Shown piece after piece: positions 8,468 through 17,872 of a stretch of DNA of 64,000 nt. Positions within the stretch are counted from its first letter, which is position 1, and every line of letters starts with the position of its first letter. The stretch spans positions 930,001-994,000 of the forward strand of contig NZ_FXBS01000006.1 of the NCBI RefSeq assembly GCF_900178005.1, read 5' to 3'. Under the pieces are notes generated by a model, which made no database searches, had not been told where the DNA came from, and saw nothing but the letters and a program-made list of their open reading frames with translations. Source of the stretch: Tuberibacillus sp. Marseille-P3662. GTDB lineage: Bacteria > Bacillota > Bacilli > Bacillales > Sporolactobacillaceae. Both the position numbers and the translations under genes were made by a program.

Positions 8468-8544
8468 AGTAATTTGGTTGTTTAATAAACTATTAATATA
8501 ATGACTCACAAATAGACATTTTAACAAGAAAAAGGAGGAAAATT

Positions 8545-8730
8545 ATGGCCAAACAGTCAATGGTTGCAAAGCAAAGGCAAACGAAAAAGTTTGCTGTTCA
8601 AGAGTATACACGTTGTGAACGTTGCGGCAGACCTCATTCAGTTTTACGTAAATTCCGTTTGTGCCGCATTTGTTTCAGGGAATTGGCTTATAAAGGGCAA
8701 ATCCCAGGCGTCAAAAAAGCAAGCTGGTAA
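8545..8730 (+). CDS. rpsN: 30S ribosomal protein S14, zinc-binding type (type Z)
   Basis: A 61-residue S14 with the full zinc ribbon CERC...CRIC (Cys24, Cys27, Cys40, Cys43) and the conserved end [13 protein letters not shown], almost identical in layout to the S14 of other Bacillales. It assembles into the 30S head. The ribosome site is AAGGAGG. In relatives the Cys-containing form normally sits in the spc operon; here it stands alone with its own promoter and terminator and no ribosomal genes nearby. It may be a relocated gene or an additional copy. Confidence 0.95.
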   Translation: MAKQSMVAKQRQTKKFAVQEYTRCERCGRPHSVLRKFRLCRICFRELAYKGQIPGVKKASW

Positions 8731-8732
8731 AG

Positions 8733-8763
8733 ACCATCAGGGTAAAATCCTGGTGGTTTTTTT
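8733..8763 (+). terminator. Terminator of rpsN
   Basis: Stem ACCATCAGG / CCTGGTGGT (8733-8741 with 8749-8757, one wobble) followed by a run of T. It starts two bases after the S14 stop codon. Confidence 0.85.
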
Positions 8764-8829
8764 ATTCCAACCTATGTTTTTTTGATGCTACAATGAGAGT
8801 ATCTGAGAGAATGACATGGGGCTGTCACA

Positions 8830-10070
8830 ATGGAAGGGGACATACAAACGTTTAAAAATTTCAGCTTCATTAAGTTTTGGATCGGTTCATTTATATCACA
8901 ACTGGGTGATCAGTTTGGCGCGGTGGCTATTTCATGGTTAGTCCTACAAACAACGGATTCATCTGCAATGGTCGGCACTGTGTTAGCTGCATATGCGATT
9001 CCCATGTTAATCGCCAGTTTTTATGCGGGAGTGCTACTTGACCGTTTTTCAAGAAAAACTTTATTAATTATTGACAACGGGATTAGAGGATGCTTATATG
9101 CAAGCATGCCGCTTTTGTATTACATTGATTTTTTCAATATAGCGCTCATCATGTCAATCATGGTGCTCGCTGGTGCATTGTCGACCGTATCAAGAGTCGG
9201 TAGTGTTTCAGTTATTCCGAATATTGTAAGTCATAAAGAGCTAGATAAGGCGAATGCTTCTGTGCAAATCAGCTGGCAAATAGCGTACTTATTAGTCCGG
9301 CCATCGGAGGTGTCTTCACAGGTTTGGTCGGTGCACCAGCGACGCTATTTTTGAATGGCGTCACCTTTTGGGTATTTACAGCTCTGTTACTCACTATCAC
9401 TCTCAATCCATTCAGCGCTCAAGATTCGGGAAGACAAATCTTGAAAAACCAAGAAAGTTTCATGGTCTCATTGAAAAATGGTATGCGTTTTCTTGTTAAG
9501 GATCGACTTTTACTTATCATGACCGGAGCGACGTTATTTTTTAACCTCACCTATGGACCATTAGAACCAGCTCTTCCAGTGTTCGTTAAAGATGTCATAG
9601 AAACGGGGCCTGAATTGTTGGGATTTTTATGGACATCGTTATCAATCGGGATGATTGTAGGTACTTTAATTTGGGTCAAAGTAAATCCGAAATGGAACCC
9701 TGTTACTATAACTTCTATCATCATATTTTTATGGGGGTTAGCTAATATTGGATTTGCTAATACCGATGGCATCATTATGGCTTTAGGCGCGATTTTTATG
9801 GCTGGTTTTGTGTTTGGCCCTTATAATGTCGTGACGACGACATATGAACAACGCTCAATTCCCGATCACTTAAGGGGCAGGGTGTTAGGGCTGATCAATA
9901 GCTTGACAGCGGCCGGTCTACCTTTGGGACAACTTTTAGGAGGGTTTCTCGTAGAAAATTTTAGTGTTAGAAGGACCATTTTATGGGCGGGGATCGCCTC
10001 TTTGATTGTTGCTTTTGGGATTTGGATAGGTAGAACTAGGATGCTTAAGAATGGCCGTAAAAAATTATGA
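8830..10070 (+). pseudogene. MFS exporter split by a frameshift
   Basis: A major-facilitator transporter (EntS/MFS_3-like drug or siderophore exporter) read in two frames: 8830 to about 9295 in one, then onward to 10070 in another. Adding one base after TTATTA at 9289-9294 restores the expected text YLLGPAIGGVFTGLVGAP across the break, so a single-base deletion best explains it. The two halves together give about 413 residues with 12 hydrophobic segments, the normal family size. The loop LLDRFSRK after the second helix is typical of MFS. Either a real inactivating mutation or a sequencing error. Confidence 0.8.
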
Positions 10071-10233
10071 GGACACTCATTTGAGCGAGTTGGGGCTGTC
10101 GCTGAAGCCAATATTTTATAACAACCATGAGGTTTTGTACGAATTCGAGACATTAAGTTTATTTGAGTGGTTAACGGCTCCCTATAAATATCACGTCCAG
10201 GGGCCAGTTTTTCAACGTAGGAATGTCGCATAA
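10051..10233 (+). CDS. Possible small protein, doubtful
   Basis: A 60-codon open frame starting inside the end of the MFS gene, with only a weak ribosome site (AGGATG). The product is mildly aromatic with no recognisable motif. It could be a remnant or chance frame; it is listed only because no other gene covers 10071-10233. Confidence 0.2.
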   Translation: MAVKNYEDTHLSELGLSLKPIFYNNHEVLYEFETLSLFEWLTAPYKYHVQGPVFQRRNVA

Positions 10234-10250
10234 GGGAAAGAGGTGAAAGT

Positions 10251-10418
10251 TTGAAACGAATACCTTTGATTGTATCGCTTATTTTGTCTATTTTTGTAAT
10301 GTTCTTAAACTTTTCAGATGACAGTTATTTTAATGGAACCGTGATGGCTATTGTTTCTGTTTTAGTCCTAATTGAATTGATCAGACAATCTATAAGTACA
10401 AATAACAAATCAAGTTAA
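10251..10418 (+). CDS. Small membrane protein (55 aa)
   Basis: A 55-residue protein starting at TTG 10251 behind a good ribosome site (GAGGTGA). It has two hydrophobic segments, about residues 4-21 and 30-45, with a short polar loop (NFSDDSYFNG) and a charged tail, so it is probably a two-helix membrane protein. No family is recognised. It is not clearly co-transcribed with either neighbour. Confidence 0.5.
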   Translation: MKRIPLIVSLILSIFVMFLNFSDDSYFNGTVMAIVSVLVLIELIRQSISTNNKSS

Positions 10419-10551
10419 GCAATTGGGCGAAAACGGATATTGATCTTTTAGTCATAACAGGTAGGTCATTCATCACACAGAAGCCGTATCGGCGTCCGGT
10501 CCAGAACGGCCATTTAACAAAACAAGAATCACATAAGTGGGAGTGGAGAAA

Positions 10552-10896
10552 ATGGAGCACAATATGGGACTATATGAAATCCCTTTTAATTCAATTAAGT
10601 CAGGTAGAAAGACAGTAGAAGTAAGATTATACGATAATAAAAGGAGAAAGTTAAAGTTAGGGGACACCATAAAATTTACTAAAACCCCAGATAGCAATGA
10701 AACAATAACAGTTGAGGTTATTGGATTAAGGAAATACCCAACCTTCAAAAAGATGTATGAAAGTATCCCCGCAAATGATCTTGATGCTGTAGGTGGTTCA
10801 ATTGATGAAATGGTAGAACAAACTTATCAAATATATAGTCCAGATAGAGAAAAGGAATGGGGTACAGTTGCAATTTCGATTAAATTATTGGATTGA
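10552..10896 (+). CDS. ASCH-domain protein
   Basis: A 114-residue protein matching the small ASCH/PUA-like RNA-binding fold: MGLYEIPFNSIKSGRKTVEV at the N-terminus (typical 'I..G.KT.E.R' motif), then LKLGDTIKFTK and a C-terminal WGTVAISI strand. ATG 10552 fits the GTGGAG ribosome site better than the upstream GTG. Codon use is strongly AT-rich compared with neighbours (AGA, ATA, TTA throughout), suggesting recent transfer. It is fused almost directly to the acetyltransferase that follows, whose own 5' end is missing. Confidence 0.75.
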   Translation: MEHNMGLYEIPFNSIKSGRKTVEVRLYDNKRRKLKLGDTIKFTKTPDSNETITVEVIGLRKYPTFKKMYESIPANDLDAVGGSIDEMVEQTYQIYSPDREKEWGTVAISIKLLD

Positions 10897-10960
10897 GGAT
10901 TAACCTCGAACACGAGAAAGTCTAACAACTGATCTGAAACAACTTGGTTTAGAAGCGGGA

Positions 10961-11674
10961 ATGACGGTGATTGTTCATTCCTCACTCCGATCAATTGGTT
11001 GGATTTCAGGTGGGGCAATAGCTGTGGTACAAGCTCTCATAGATGTCGTGACAGAAGAGGGAACGATCGTAATGCCGACACACACATTTCCAATTTCAGA
11101 CCCGATCAACATGGGAAATCCCCCACTTCCACAAACTTGGCATGAGGAAATTCGTGAGACAATGCCAGCTTATGATCCAAAGATTACTCCGACTGCTAGT
11201 ATGGGAACAACAGTTGAGACATTTCGAACTTTTCCTTTCGTTAAGCGGAGCAGCCACCCTATCTATTCAATGGCGGCATGGGGGAAAGATGCGGAAAAGA
11301 TGACGAGCAATCAAACCTTGGAATATGGAATGGGTGAAGGTTCTCCACTCGCTCGTGTTTACGAGGGGGACGGTTGGGTTTTATTCATCGGAACAGGATA
11401 TGACACCAATACTTCCTTTCACTTGGGAGAAACCCGATCCGAGGTGCGAAACAAGGTTATAAATGGAGCACCGATTATAGAGAATGATCATCGTGTTTGG
11501 AAAACCTTTGAGGACGTCGAATTGGATTCAGATTGCTTCGAACAAATTGGAGCGGAATTTGAGAAAAAGGCACCTGTAAAAAGGGGTAAAGTTGGCTCAG
11601 CTTCATCAGTCTTGTTTAGTCAACGTCAAGCTGTCGACTTTGCAGAAAACTGGCTGCTCCAAAATGTTAAATAG
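10961..11674 (+). CDS. Aminoglycoside N3-acetyltransferase family protein, 5' end lost
   Basis: AAC(3)/YokD-family acyltransferase that would transfer acetyl from acetyl-CoA to the 3-amino group of an aminoglycoside or a related amine. Visible are GMTVIVHSSLRSIGWISGG, VVTEEGTIVMPTHTF and SSHPIYSMAAWG, which are hallmarks of the fold. The coding frame actually continues upstream to 10904 and reads PRTRESLTTDLKQLGLEAG, the normal N-terminal helix, but has no ATG, GTG or TTG before a stop at 10901-10903. The first 10 or so residues and the native ribosome site have been replaced by the ASCH gene end. Translation from ATG 10961 would lose the first helix, so activity is doubtful. Confidence 0.75.
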   Translation: MTVIVHSSLRSIGWISGGAIAVVQALIDVVTEEGTIVMPTHTFPISDPINMGNPPLPQTWHEEIRETMPAYDPKITPTASMGTTVETFRTFPFVKRSSHPIYSMAAWGKDAEKMTSNQTLEYGMGEGSPLARVYEGDGWVLFIGTGYDTNTSFHLGETRSEVRNKVINGAPIIENDHRVWKTFEDVELDSDCFEQIGAEFEKKAPVKRGKVGSASSVLFSQRQAVDFAENWLLQNVK

Positions 11675-11895
11675 ATCCCAGAATAGACAGCTAATTAAAA
11701 TCCTTTCGGCAATGTATGGGGGTTGTTGAAGAAATAGTCCCTAAATAAACTCATCCTTCCCTTAGTGCTCCGATATTTAAATAATTAGAAAAATGTAAAC
11801 CCCCAAGAGGCTCTTTCCTTATGAGATTTGGCATGCTAAGCTTCTGATATATCGAATATAAATCATGATAAACATCGTGTTCAAGGGGGAGTTCG

Positions 11896-12648
11896 GTGTC
11901 GTTTATTAAAAAACTGCACTACAGTATTACCAATGTCCATAAGTATCCGAACATGACTGCTCTCGGTACAGGTAAAGCCTTTCTGTACTTGTTTCTTTTT
12001 TCGTTGATTTTCGGGACTATCTACAGTGTTGTCTTAGGGTTTCATGTCAATCAATCCGTCAGTCGGTTCGCTGATCATATTAAGAATGATATTCCGGAAT
12101 TTAGGCTTGAGAATGGGACAATGCATGTGGAAGCCGATATGCCAATGGTTATTGATAAAACAGCCAACAGCGCGTTTGTCATCGACACGAGTGGCAAACT
12201 TGACCCAAGTTATTTGGATCAATATCAAACGGGAATTTTAATCTTAAAGCATCAAGTTATTAACAAGCAAAATGGCATGCAAACCCAAGTGTACCAATTT
12301 AGTGATTTTGGTATCACTTTTACGAAAAGTGATATCGTTAATGTCCTACCTTATTTAAACTGGGTAGGGTGGATTGTTGGAATCTTAGCATGGGTAGTTT
12401 TCTTTGCAGGGAAGATCGTCAGTGCATTGATTGTCGCCCTTATCGGCTTGATTGCAAGAAGTACGTACAAAGCAAATATGTCTTTCGGCCGCTTGTATAG
12501 TACGGCTATATATGCCTTGACGCTGCCCATTTTGTTTGATCTTGCCATTAAGGCATTTGGTATCAACCTTAATATTTTTGTGTATTATTTAATCGCGATC
12601 GGCTATATGGTTCTTGCGGTTAGAAGCACGAAACGATTAGAAGGTTAG
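11896..12648 (+). CDS. DUF1189-family membrane protein
   Basis: A 250-residue integral membrane protein starting at GTG 11896 behind AAGGGGGAG. It has one N-terminal transmembrane segment (about residues 26-48), an extracytoplasmic domain of about 100 residues (RFADHIKNDIPEFRLENGTM) and three or four C-terminal helices. The order and length match the DUF1189 family of Firmicutes. Its function is unknown. It is monocistronic, followed by a strong terminator. Confidence 0.75.
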   Translation: MSFIKKLHYSITNVHKYPNMTALGTGKAFLYLFLFSLIFGTIYSVVLGFHVNQSVSRFADHIKNDIPEFRLENGTMHVEADMPMVIDKTANSAFVIDTSGKLDPSYLDQYQTGILILKHQVINKQNGMQTQVYQFSDFGITFTKSDIVNVLPYLNWVGWIVGILAWVVFFAGKIVSALIVALIGLIARSTYKANMSFGRLYSTAIYALTLPILFDLAIKAFGINLNIFVYYLIAIGYMVLAVRSTKRLEG

Positions 12649-12670
12649 ATAAGGTCGCTTCTCTCAATGG

Positions 12671-12708
12671 AGTCATTTTCATCCTCAGGTAAGAGGATGA
12701 AAATGACT
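12671..12708 (+). terminator. Terminator after the DUF1189 gene
   Basis: Perfect 16-bp stem AGTCATTTTCATCCTC / GAGGATGAAAATGACT with a 6-base loop, followed by TTCTTTG. Confidence 0.88.
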
Positions 12709-12743
12709 TTCTTTGTGTGCATGCTAGTCAGAGATTTACTAAC

Positions 12744-12768
12744 AAAAAACCTCCGCCAGTGGCGAAGG
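12744..12768 (-). terminator. Terminator of the TM2 gene
   Basis: On the - strand CCTTCGCC and GGCGGAGG pair around a tight loop and are followed by TTTTTTG, directly downstream of the TM2-domain gene. Confidence 0.75.
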
Positions 12769-12772
12769 CATG

Positions 12773-13054
12773 CTATCGCGGCTCGCGACACATACCGGGA
12801 ATAAGGAAAATGTCGATAAACCACCAGATCCAAAGAATAAAAAGGAATAACCAACCAATCAGAATCCACGCGGTTAAATATCCAATTACACCTAATAGTA
12901 ATTGGGCGATTCCTGAACCAACACGTCCGGTGTAAAACCGATGAATGCCGAGTTGCCCTAAGAAAAACCACAGTACATAGGCTAATACAAGGCTTCTCTG
13001 ATGATTCGTGCCATTTGTATAAACTTGTTCTTCCAAAAGATTCACCTCACTCAA
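12773..13054 (-). CDS. TM2-domain membrane protein
   Basis: A 93-residue protein with two closely spaced hydrophobic helices. The segment YVLWFFLGQLGIHRFYTGRV is the defining TM2 motif (LGxxGxHRFYxG), followed by GSGIAQLLLG and WWFIDIFLIPGM. Such proteins sit in the membrane with a short turn; their function is not established. A GAGGTGA ribosome site lies 8 bases ahead of the ATG. It is convergent with the DUF1189 gene and has its own terminator. Confidence 0.85.
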   Translation of the reverse strand: MSEVNLLEEQVYTNGTNHQRSLVLAYVLWFFLGQLGIHRFYTGRVGSGIAQLLLGVIGYLTAWILIGWLFLFILWIWWFIDIFLIPGMCREPR

Positions 13055-13147
13055 TCATTTACCTTTTTACCAAAATTTCTAGAATACATCCATATTTTAC
13101 TTGATTCATAGGTCAATAGCAATAATTTTGAGAAACTAAAAAACTGA

Positions 13148-14308
13148 TCATTGTAAATTGTTTTGGGTTGTTTGTGACAATTGTAATTGGATGTAACCGA
13201 TGATGATTAGAATGATCATGCCGATTAAAAAGGCGATGAAATAGGGAGAAACCACGTCACGTATAACACCGGTCAAGAAAGTACTAATAATCACACCTAG
13301 GGAGTATACGGCAGACATCATCCCAAAGGCTCTTCCATAGATGTCCTTTGATACGCTTTCTGTAACAGCGGTTGCTAGAGCAGGCATCATCAGACCAAAG
13401 CATAAGCCAATCAAGAATAACAATACCGGCAGAGGTAGTGACAAACTGAACATCGCATAGATTGACATAGACATGCCAAACAGGCCAACCATCATTCTTT
13501 TAAAGGGATTGAAGCGATTAATGAAAAAGAGTGACAGGACGATTAATGTTCCAAGACTCATATAGCTAAATAACTGACCAGTCGTAAATGTGGAAAGGCC
13601 TTTTTCAACGGTTAAATATGGGATCTCATAGATGAGGACCCCATGGATATACATAACCGCAAAACCTGATAAGTAAACAATTAGCAGGTTAGGCGTTGTT
13701 AATACACTCATCATATTCATTTGTTTTTGATTTCGATTCCTCACAATAATGTGCCGTTCTCGTAAAAAGCTTATGGCGTACATCCCTGTCAAAATCATAG
13801 CGGAGCCAATGAAAAAATACGTGTTCACATATCCAATTAAAACAACCATTTTGCCTCCGATGAGCGGGGCAACGATACTCGCTACTGTGAATAACATGCC
13901 GTTCACGGCCATGTTTTTTCCTTGCTGCCGGCTACTGGTTGCATAACCGGAAAGTAAAGCTAAGGCTGCGGGCATTAAGAATGCTAGTGCAAATCCGTTT
14001 AATCCACGGAGTATCAATAAACTAGCAGAGTCTGAAGCTAGACCGTGGGCAATAAACAATCCACCAGAAGCAAAAAGTGGACAAGTGATGAACATTTTCT
14101 TACCTAAACGGTCAATGAATGGTCCAGCGAGCAAATTACCTACCAAATTCATCATTGAAGAGACGCTGAGGATAATCCCTATTAGAATGCTTGATGCACC
14201 CAGTCCAGCGGCATAGGGTGTAAAAATGGGGGATTGAATACTCATGACAAGACAAATTAAGAACATGATAATAAAAATATGAGATTTGTCAATCGTAGCT
14301 TCCTTCAT
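13148..14308 (-). CDS. MFS transporter
   Basis: A 386-residue major-facilitator permease with 12 predicted helices, starting at ATG 14308 behind GAGGTGAAA; a TTG 21 bases upstream is less likely because it precedes that ribosome site. The loop AGPFIDRLGKK between helices 2 and 3 is the MFS signature, and LLSGYATSSRQQGKNMA follows helix 4. The size and layout fit drug:proton antiporters, but no substrate is evident. It is monocistronic and divergent from the FUSC gene. Confidence 0.85.
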   Translation of the reverse strand: MKEATIDKSHIFIIMFLICLVMSIQSPIFTPYAAGLGASSILIGIILSVSSMMNLVGNLLAGPFIDRLGKKMFITCPLFASGGLFIAHGLASDSASLLILRGLNGFALAFLMPAALALLSGYATSSRQQGKNMAVNGMLFTVASIVAPLIGGKMVVLIGYVNTYFFIGSAMILTGMYAISFLRERHIIVRNRNQKQMNMMSVLTTPNLLIVYLSGFAVMYIHGVLIYEIPYLTVEKGLSTFTTGQLFSYMSLGTLIVLSLFFINRFNPFKRMMVGLFGMSMSIYAMFSLSLPLPVLLFLIGLCFGLMMPALATAVTESVSKDIYGRAFGMMSAVYSLGVIISTFLTGVIRDVVSPYFIAFLIGMIILIIIGYIQLQLSQTTQNNLQ

Positions 14309-14469
14309 GATTTTCACCTCTGAAATCAATGTATTCAGAAGGGGGGGACAAATAGACGAGTAATAATACGCCCATGTTGATTTCTCTAATATGTTGTCCT
14401 AACCGTTGTGTCCCATTAACACACTCTTATTACTTGGCTTAAAATGGTTCTTTCATTTATGATGGTACT

Positions 14470-16713
14470 ATGAATTCAAAAATGACAAGATTTCAAATGA
14501 TTCGTTACTGGATGGCTCGATTACTGGCGTCAGATCCAGGGTTAACACGTCTGCAACGGGCATCCAGGGTCACTCTAAGTGTGATGACAGCTGTCCTCGT
14601 TATGAATTTGGTCAATATGTTTTTGGCTCATGCGCCGATGACCGTTGCTATTCTTTCCGGAGTTCTTGGCTTGATAGGAAGTTTGGTTGTGAACGACCCG
14701 ACAGCCAAGGAGAAGAAAATCACAACATGGTTACTCGCTTTATCGAGTTCCAGTTTTATCACATTGGCGTCATGGCTGTCATTAGTCGGTTTTCATTTGC
14801 CTGATCTCGTCCTATTAAGTATTGTCTTTTTAACATTTTACTTGAGTCGATTCGGTTCACGCTATTTCTCACTTTGTATGGTCGGATTTATATCATTTTA
14901 TTTCTCATCGTTACTGCAGATTCAATTTGCGCAGTTACCATGGTTCTATGTTGCTATTTTTGTTGGAGTCTCGGTTGCTTATACTTTTAACTTCATATTC
15001 TTTAAAGACCGGCCAGAGCGACTTTTAAAACGAAGCATGTCATCGTTTCATGTTCAGATCAATTTAACATTTGATCTCATGATTGATATGATTAGGGATT
15101 TAAAAACGAGTCAGAAGCGGGTTAAAAGTTTGAATCGAAATATTACCAAACTTAATGAGTACGTCAGGATGGTGTCAGGTCACTTTGAATCAACAGATCC
15201 TGGCGTAGTATGGCCCGGCATTCAAAAGCATCAACTTCGTCTTTACATTTTTGATGCGGCAATGCTCGTTGAGACCTTACCGTTAACGCTGAAGCGGTTA
15301 AAGGATCTACATGCCTTGGAGAAGGCCGATGTCAGGGACTCGCTTCTCAAAGTCATGCAGTCTTTAAGAGATGCAGAAGTGCTGCGGGAATCCTTTGATC
15401 CTGCTAATTTAAAGAACGCTGAAAACACCGTGGTTCAATTGAAGCAGCAGTTGGATCAGCTACAATCAGATGATAAAGCTTTTGAAAAGTGGCTTTATCT
15501 ATTGCGTCGGATTGAATCCATTGCCAGTCATATCGTCATGGAAGCGAAAAGTATACAAGAAGCTCGAAATCAACATTTGAATGACCATTCTAATAACAGT
15601 CTTTCATCACAAGACGATGATGAACAAGCCAATGATGATGAAGAGGATTCTGAGGAGGAGTTAGAACCGGGGCTACAGCCAACGACAAAAAAAGCCTTTC
15701 AAGCAGCCTTAGCTGGAAGCCTTTCGATTGTGCTCGGTTATATTGTGTCTCCTGCCCATCAATACTGGATCCTGCTGTCAGCTTTTGTCATCCTGTTTGG
15801 GACGGAGTCTGTTGGCAGAACATTCGTGAAGGCAGGCCAAAGGTTTGCGGGAACGCTGTTTGGGGCCATTGTTGGTTTTGGTTTAGCTCACCTAATTTCT
15901 GGTCATATTGTTATTGAAATTACGGTCCTATTTTTCTGTATTTTTATGGCTTTTTATCTACTATCGATTTCGTATGCTCTCATGATCTTCTGGATTACCA
16001 TGATGATTGCGATTATGTATGATTTTCTTCTTGGCGGGGTTACTGAGCAGTTGCTTGGTGCGCGTGTCCTTGATACTTTCATTGGAGCTGGTCTTGGTGC
16101 TGGTGTAACAGCCTTTCTCTTCCCCCATAAGACAAGGGATAAAGTAAGAGATTCAATGGTGGAATTTCTAGACAATCTTAAGGTGTATACTGAAGCTTAC
16201 TTAGAGAAGTATATAGGAGAAACCAATACAACTGATTTAGCTGATAAAGCTTTAGAGTTAGACGAGCAGTTACAGCAAGTGAGAGATGATGCCGATCCTT
16301 TATTAAAAAGACCGGGCAACTTTGGTCGCTCAGGTATTGAAAATCAATTAACGGTGCTGACGGCGATGAATTTTTATGTTAAGCACCTTGTGTCATCTAC
16401 GAAACGTGAACAAAGAGCAGAATTAAATGACGACATTAAGCAAGCATTAAAAGGTGTCGAAGCGGATATTGGCAAAAATATCGATATCCTATGTGAATGG
16501 CTAAATGAAAACACGAAAGAGCATGAGGCGGTGTTGGATTTGAAAAGGGAACGTGAATTCATCGAGCGTTCACCAGACTTGAACACTGCGAAACAACTCA
16601 TTCACGATCTATATTACATTTGGCGGATCAATAAAGCGGTCTTATCGTTAGCCAAAGACCTGGGATCACATTCCGAAATGTCAATAAGGAGCGATACAAA
16701 GGAATTTTACTAA
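14470..16713 (+). CDS. FUSC-family (aromatic acid exporter-like) membrane protein
   Basis: A 747-residue inner membrane protein with the two-block layout of fusaric acid resistance/AaeB/YccS-like exporters. A first cluster of six helices (about 35-185) is followed by a cytoplasmic helical domain (190-370). An acidic linker of Asp/Glu/Asn near 378-400 leads to a second cluster of helices (about 405-560) and a C-terminal helical domain. The start is uncertain because no strong ribosome site precedes ATG 14470; ATG 14482 is possible. It probably exports aromatic or amphipathic compounds; the substrate is unknown. Confidence 0.75.
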   Translation: MNSKMTRFQMIRYWMARLLASDPGLTRLQRASRVTLSVMTAVLVMNLVNMFLAHAPMTVAILSGVLGLIGSLVVNDPTAKEKKITTWLLALSSSSFITLASWLSLVGFHLPDLVLLSIVFLTFYLSRFGSRYFSLCMVGFISFYFSSLLQIQFAQLPWFYVAIFVGVSVAYTFNFIFFKDRPERLLKRSMSSFHVQINLTFDLMIDMIRDLKTSQKRVKSLNRNITKLNEYVRMVSGHFESTDPGVVWPGIQKHQLRLYIFDAAMLVETLPLTLKRLKDLHALEKADVRDSLLKVMQSLRDAEVLRESFDPANLKNAENTVVQLKQQLDQLQSDDKAFEKWLYLLRRIESIASHIVMEAKSIQEARNQHLNDHSNNSLSSQDDDEQANDDEEDSEEELEPGLQPTTKKAFQAALAGSLSIVLGYIVSPAHQYWILLSAFVILFGTESVGRTFVKAGQRFAGTLFGAIVGFGLAHLISGHIVIEITVLFFCIFMAFYLLSISYALMIFWITMMIAIMYDFLLGGVTEQLLGARVLDTFIGAGLGAGVTAFLFPHKTRDKVRDSMVEFLDNLKVYTEAYLEKYIGETNTTDLADKALELDEQLQQVRDDADPLLKRPGNFGRSGIENQLTVLTAMNFYVKHLVSSTKREQRAELNDDIKQALKGVEADIGKNIDILCEWLNENTKEHEAVLDLKREREFIERSPDLNTAKQLIHDLYYIWRINKAVLSLAKDLGSHSEMSIRSDTKEFY

Positions 16714-16773
16714 GGCTTAAAGTGGGGAAATATGATGATAAGCCTTGACTAATAAAAAAGGAGCATTTCAAAG

Positions 16774-17760
16774 ATGAAAACACGTCATTTAGGACAAAGG
16801 GGTCCCGAGGTTTCCGCTGTCGGACTCGGTTGCATGGGTATGTCTGCCTTTTACGGAGAAAAGAATGACGAACAATCCATTGCAACCATACATAAAGCGA
16901 TGGATTCAGGTATTACTTTTTTTGATACAGCTGATATGTATGGCGTTGGTGAAAATGAAAAACTGGTTGGACAGGCTTTAAAAAAGAAAAGGCAACAGAT
17001 CACATTGGCGACCAAATTCGGGAATGTCATGGGATCCGACGGTTCGATTCAAGGGATCAACGGACGTCCAGAATACGTTAAGGAAGCCTGTGACAAAAGT
17101 TTGCGAAGATTGGGAACGGATTATATTGATGTCTACTATCAACATAGAGTGGACCCGGATGTTCCTATTGAAGAAACGGTCGGGGCCATGGGTGATTTGG
17201 TCAAGGAAGGCAAAGTCCGTTACCTCGGTTTATCCGAAGCCGCAGCGACAACGATCCGACGTGCTCATCAAGAACATGCGATTACAGTGTTACAATCTGA
17301 ATATTCACTCTGGAGTCGTGATGTGGAAGGAGATATTTTATCAACGTGCCGTGAGTTAGGCATTGGGTTCGTTCCATATAGTCCACTAGGCCGAGGATTT
17401 TTAACTGGACGTTTCCAAAGACCTGAGGATTTTGCCGAAGATGATTTTCGTCGTCACTCTCCAAGGTTTCAAGGTGAAAACTTCGATAAGAATTTGCAGC
17501 TGGTTGACAAAATTAAAGACCTTGCGGATAAGAAAGGGGTCACACCTGCCCAGTTAGCACTTGCTTGGGTGATGGCTCAGGGTGAAGATATCGTACCGAT
17601 TCCTGGAACCAAAAAAGAAAACTATCTGCTTGAGAACATTGAAGCGGTTGAGGTGTCTCTTAGCAATGATGAACTAAATGACATTGAATCGATTGCACCC
17701 AAGGGCGTCGCTGCTGGTGAGCGTTACCCTGAACAAGCAATGAAAAGTGTCAATCAGTGA
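16774..17760 (+). CDS. Aldo/keto reductase
   Basis: A 328-residue NADPH-dependent oxidoreductase of the AKR superfamily (YakC/AKR13-like). The catalytic tetrad is visible: Asp51 and Tyr56 in FDTADMYG, Lys81 in LATKFGN and His124 in YYQHRVD. The end [15 protein letters not shown] gives the NADP-binding segment. The ribosome site AAAGGAG is well placed. It probably reduces a small aldehyde or ketone. It lies 60 bases after the exporter gene but is closed by its own terminator. Confidence 0.92.
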   Translation: MKTRHLGQRGPEVSAVGLGCMGMSAFYGEKNDEQSIATIHKAMDSGITFFDTADMYGVGENEKLVGQALKKKRQQITLATKFGNVMGSDGSIQGINGRPEYVKEACDKSLRRLGTDYIDVYYQHRVDPDVPIEETVGAMGDLVKEGKVRYLGLSEAAATTIRRAHQEHAITVLQSEYSLWSRDVEGDILSTCRELGIGFVPYSPLGRGFLTGRFQRPEDFAEDDFRRHSPRFQGENFDKNLQLVDKIKDLADKKGVTPAQLALAWVMAQGEDIVPIPGTKKENYLLENIEAVEVSLSNDELNDIESIAPKGVAAGERYPEQAMKSVNQ

Positions 17761-17781
17761 TAAAAAAAATATACTATGATG

Positions 17782-17812
17782 AAAAAAGACTCATTAACTA
17801 TGGGTCTTTTTT
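17782..17812 (+). terminator. Terminator after the aldo/keto reductase
   Basis: Stem AAAAAAGACTCA / TGGGTCTTTTTT (one wobble) with a 7-base loop; the 3' arm ends in six T. Confidence 0.82.
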
Positions 17813-17872
17813 AGTGTTCAATCTTCTTTTATAATGAAGGTAGATTAGAGAAGAGATAATGGGAGATAGGAC

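Noticed and set aside
8439-8545. Zur box ahead of the stand-alone rpsN
   Set aside because: AAAATGATTATAATAGTAAT does not show the symmetric Zur consensus; it is the -10 region of a normal promoter.
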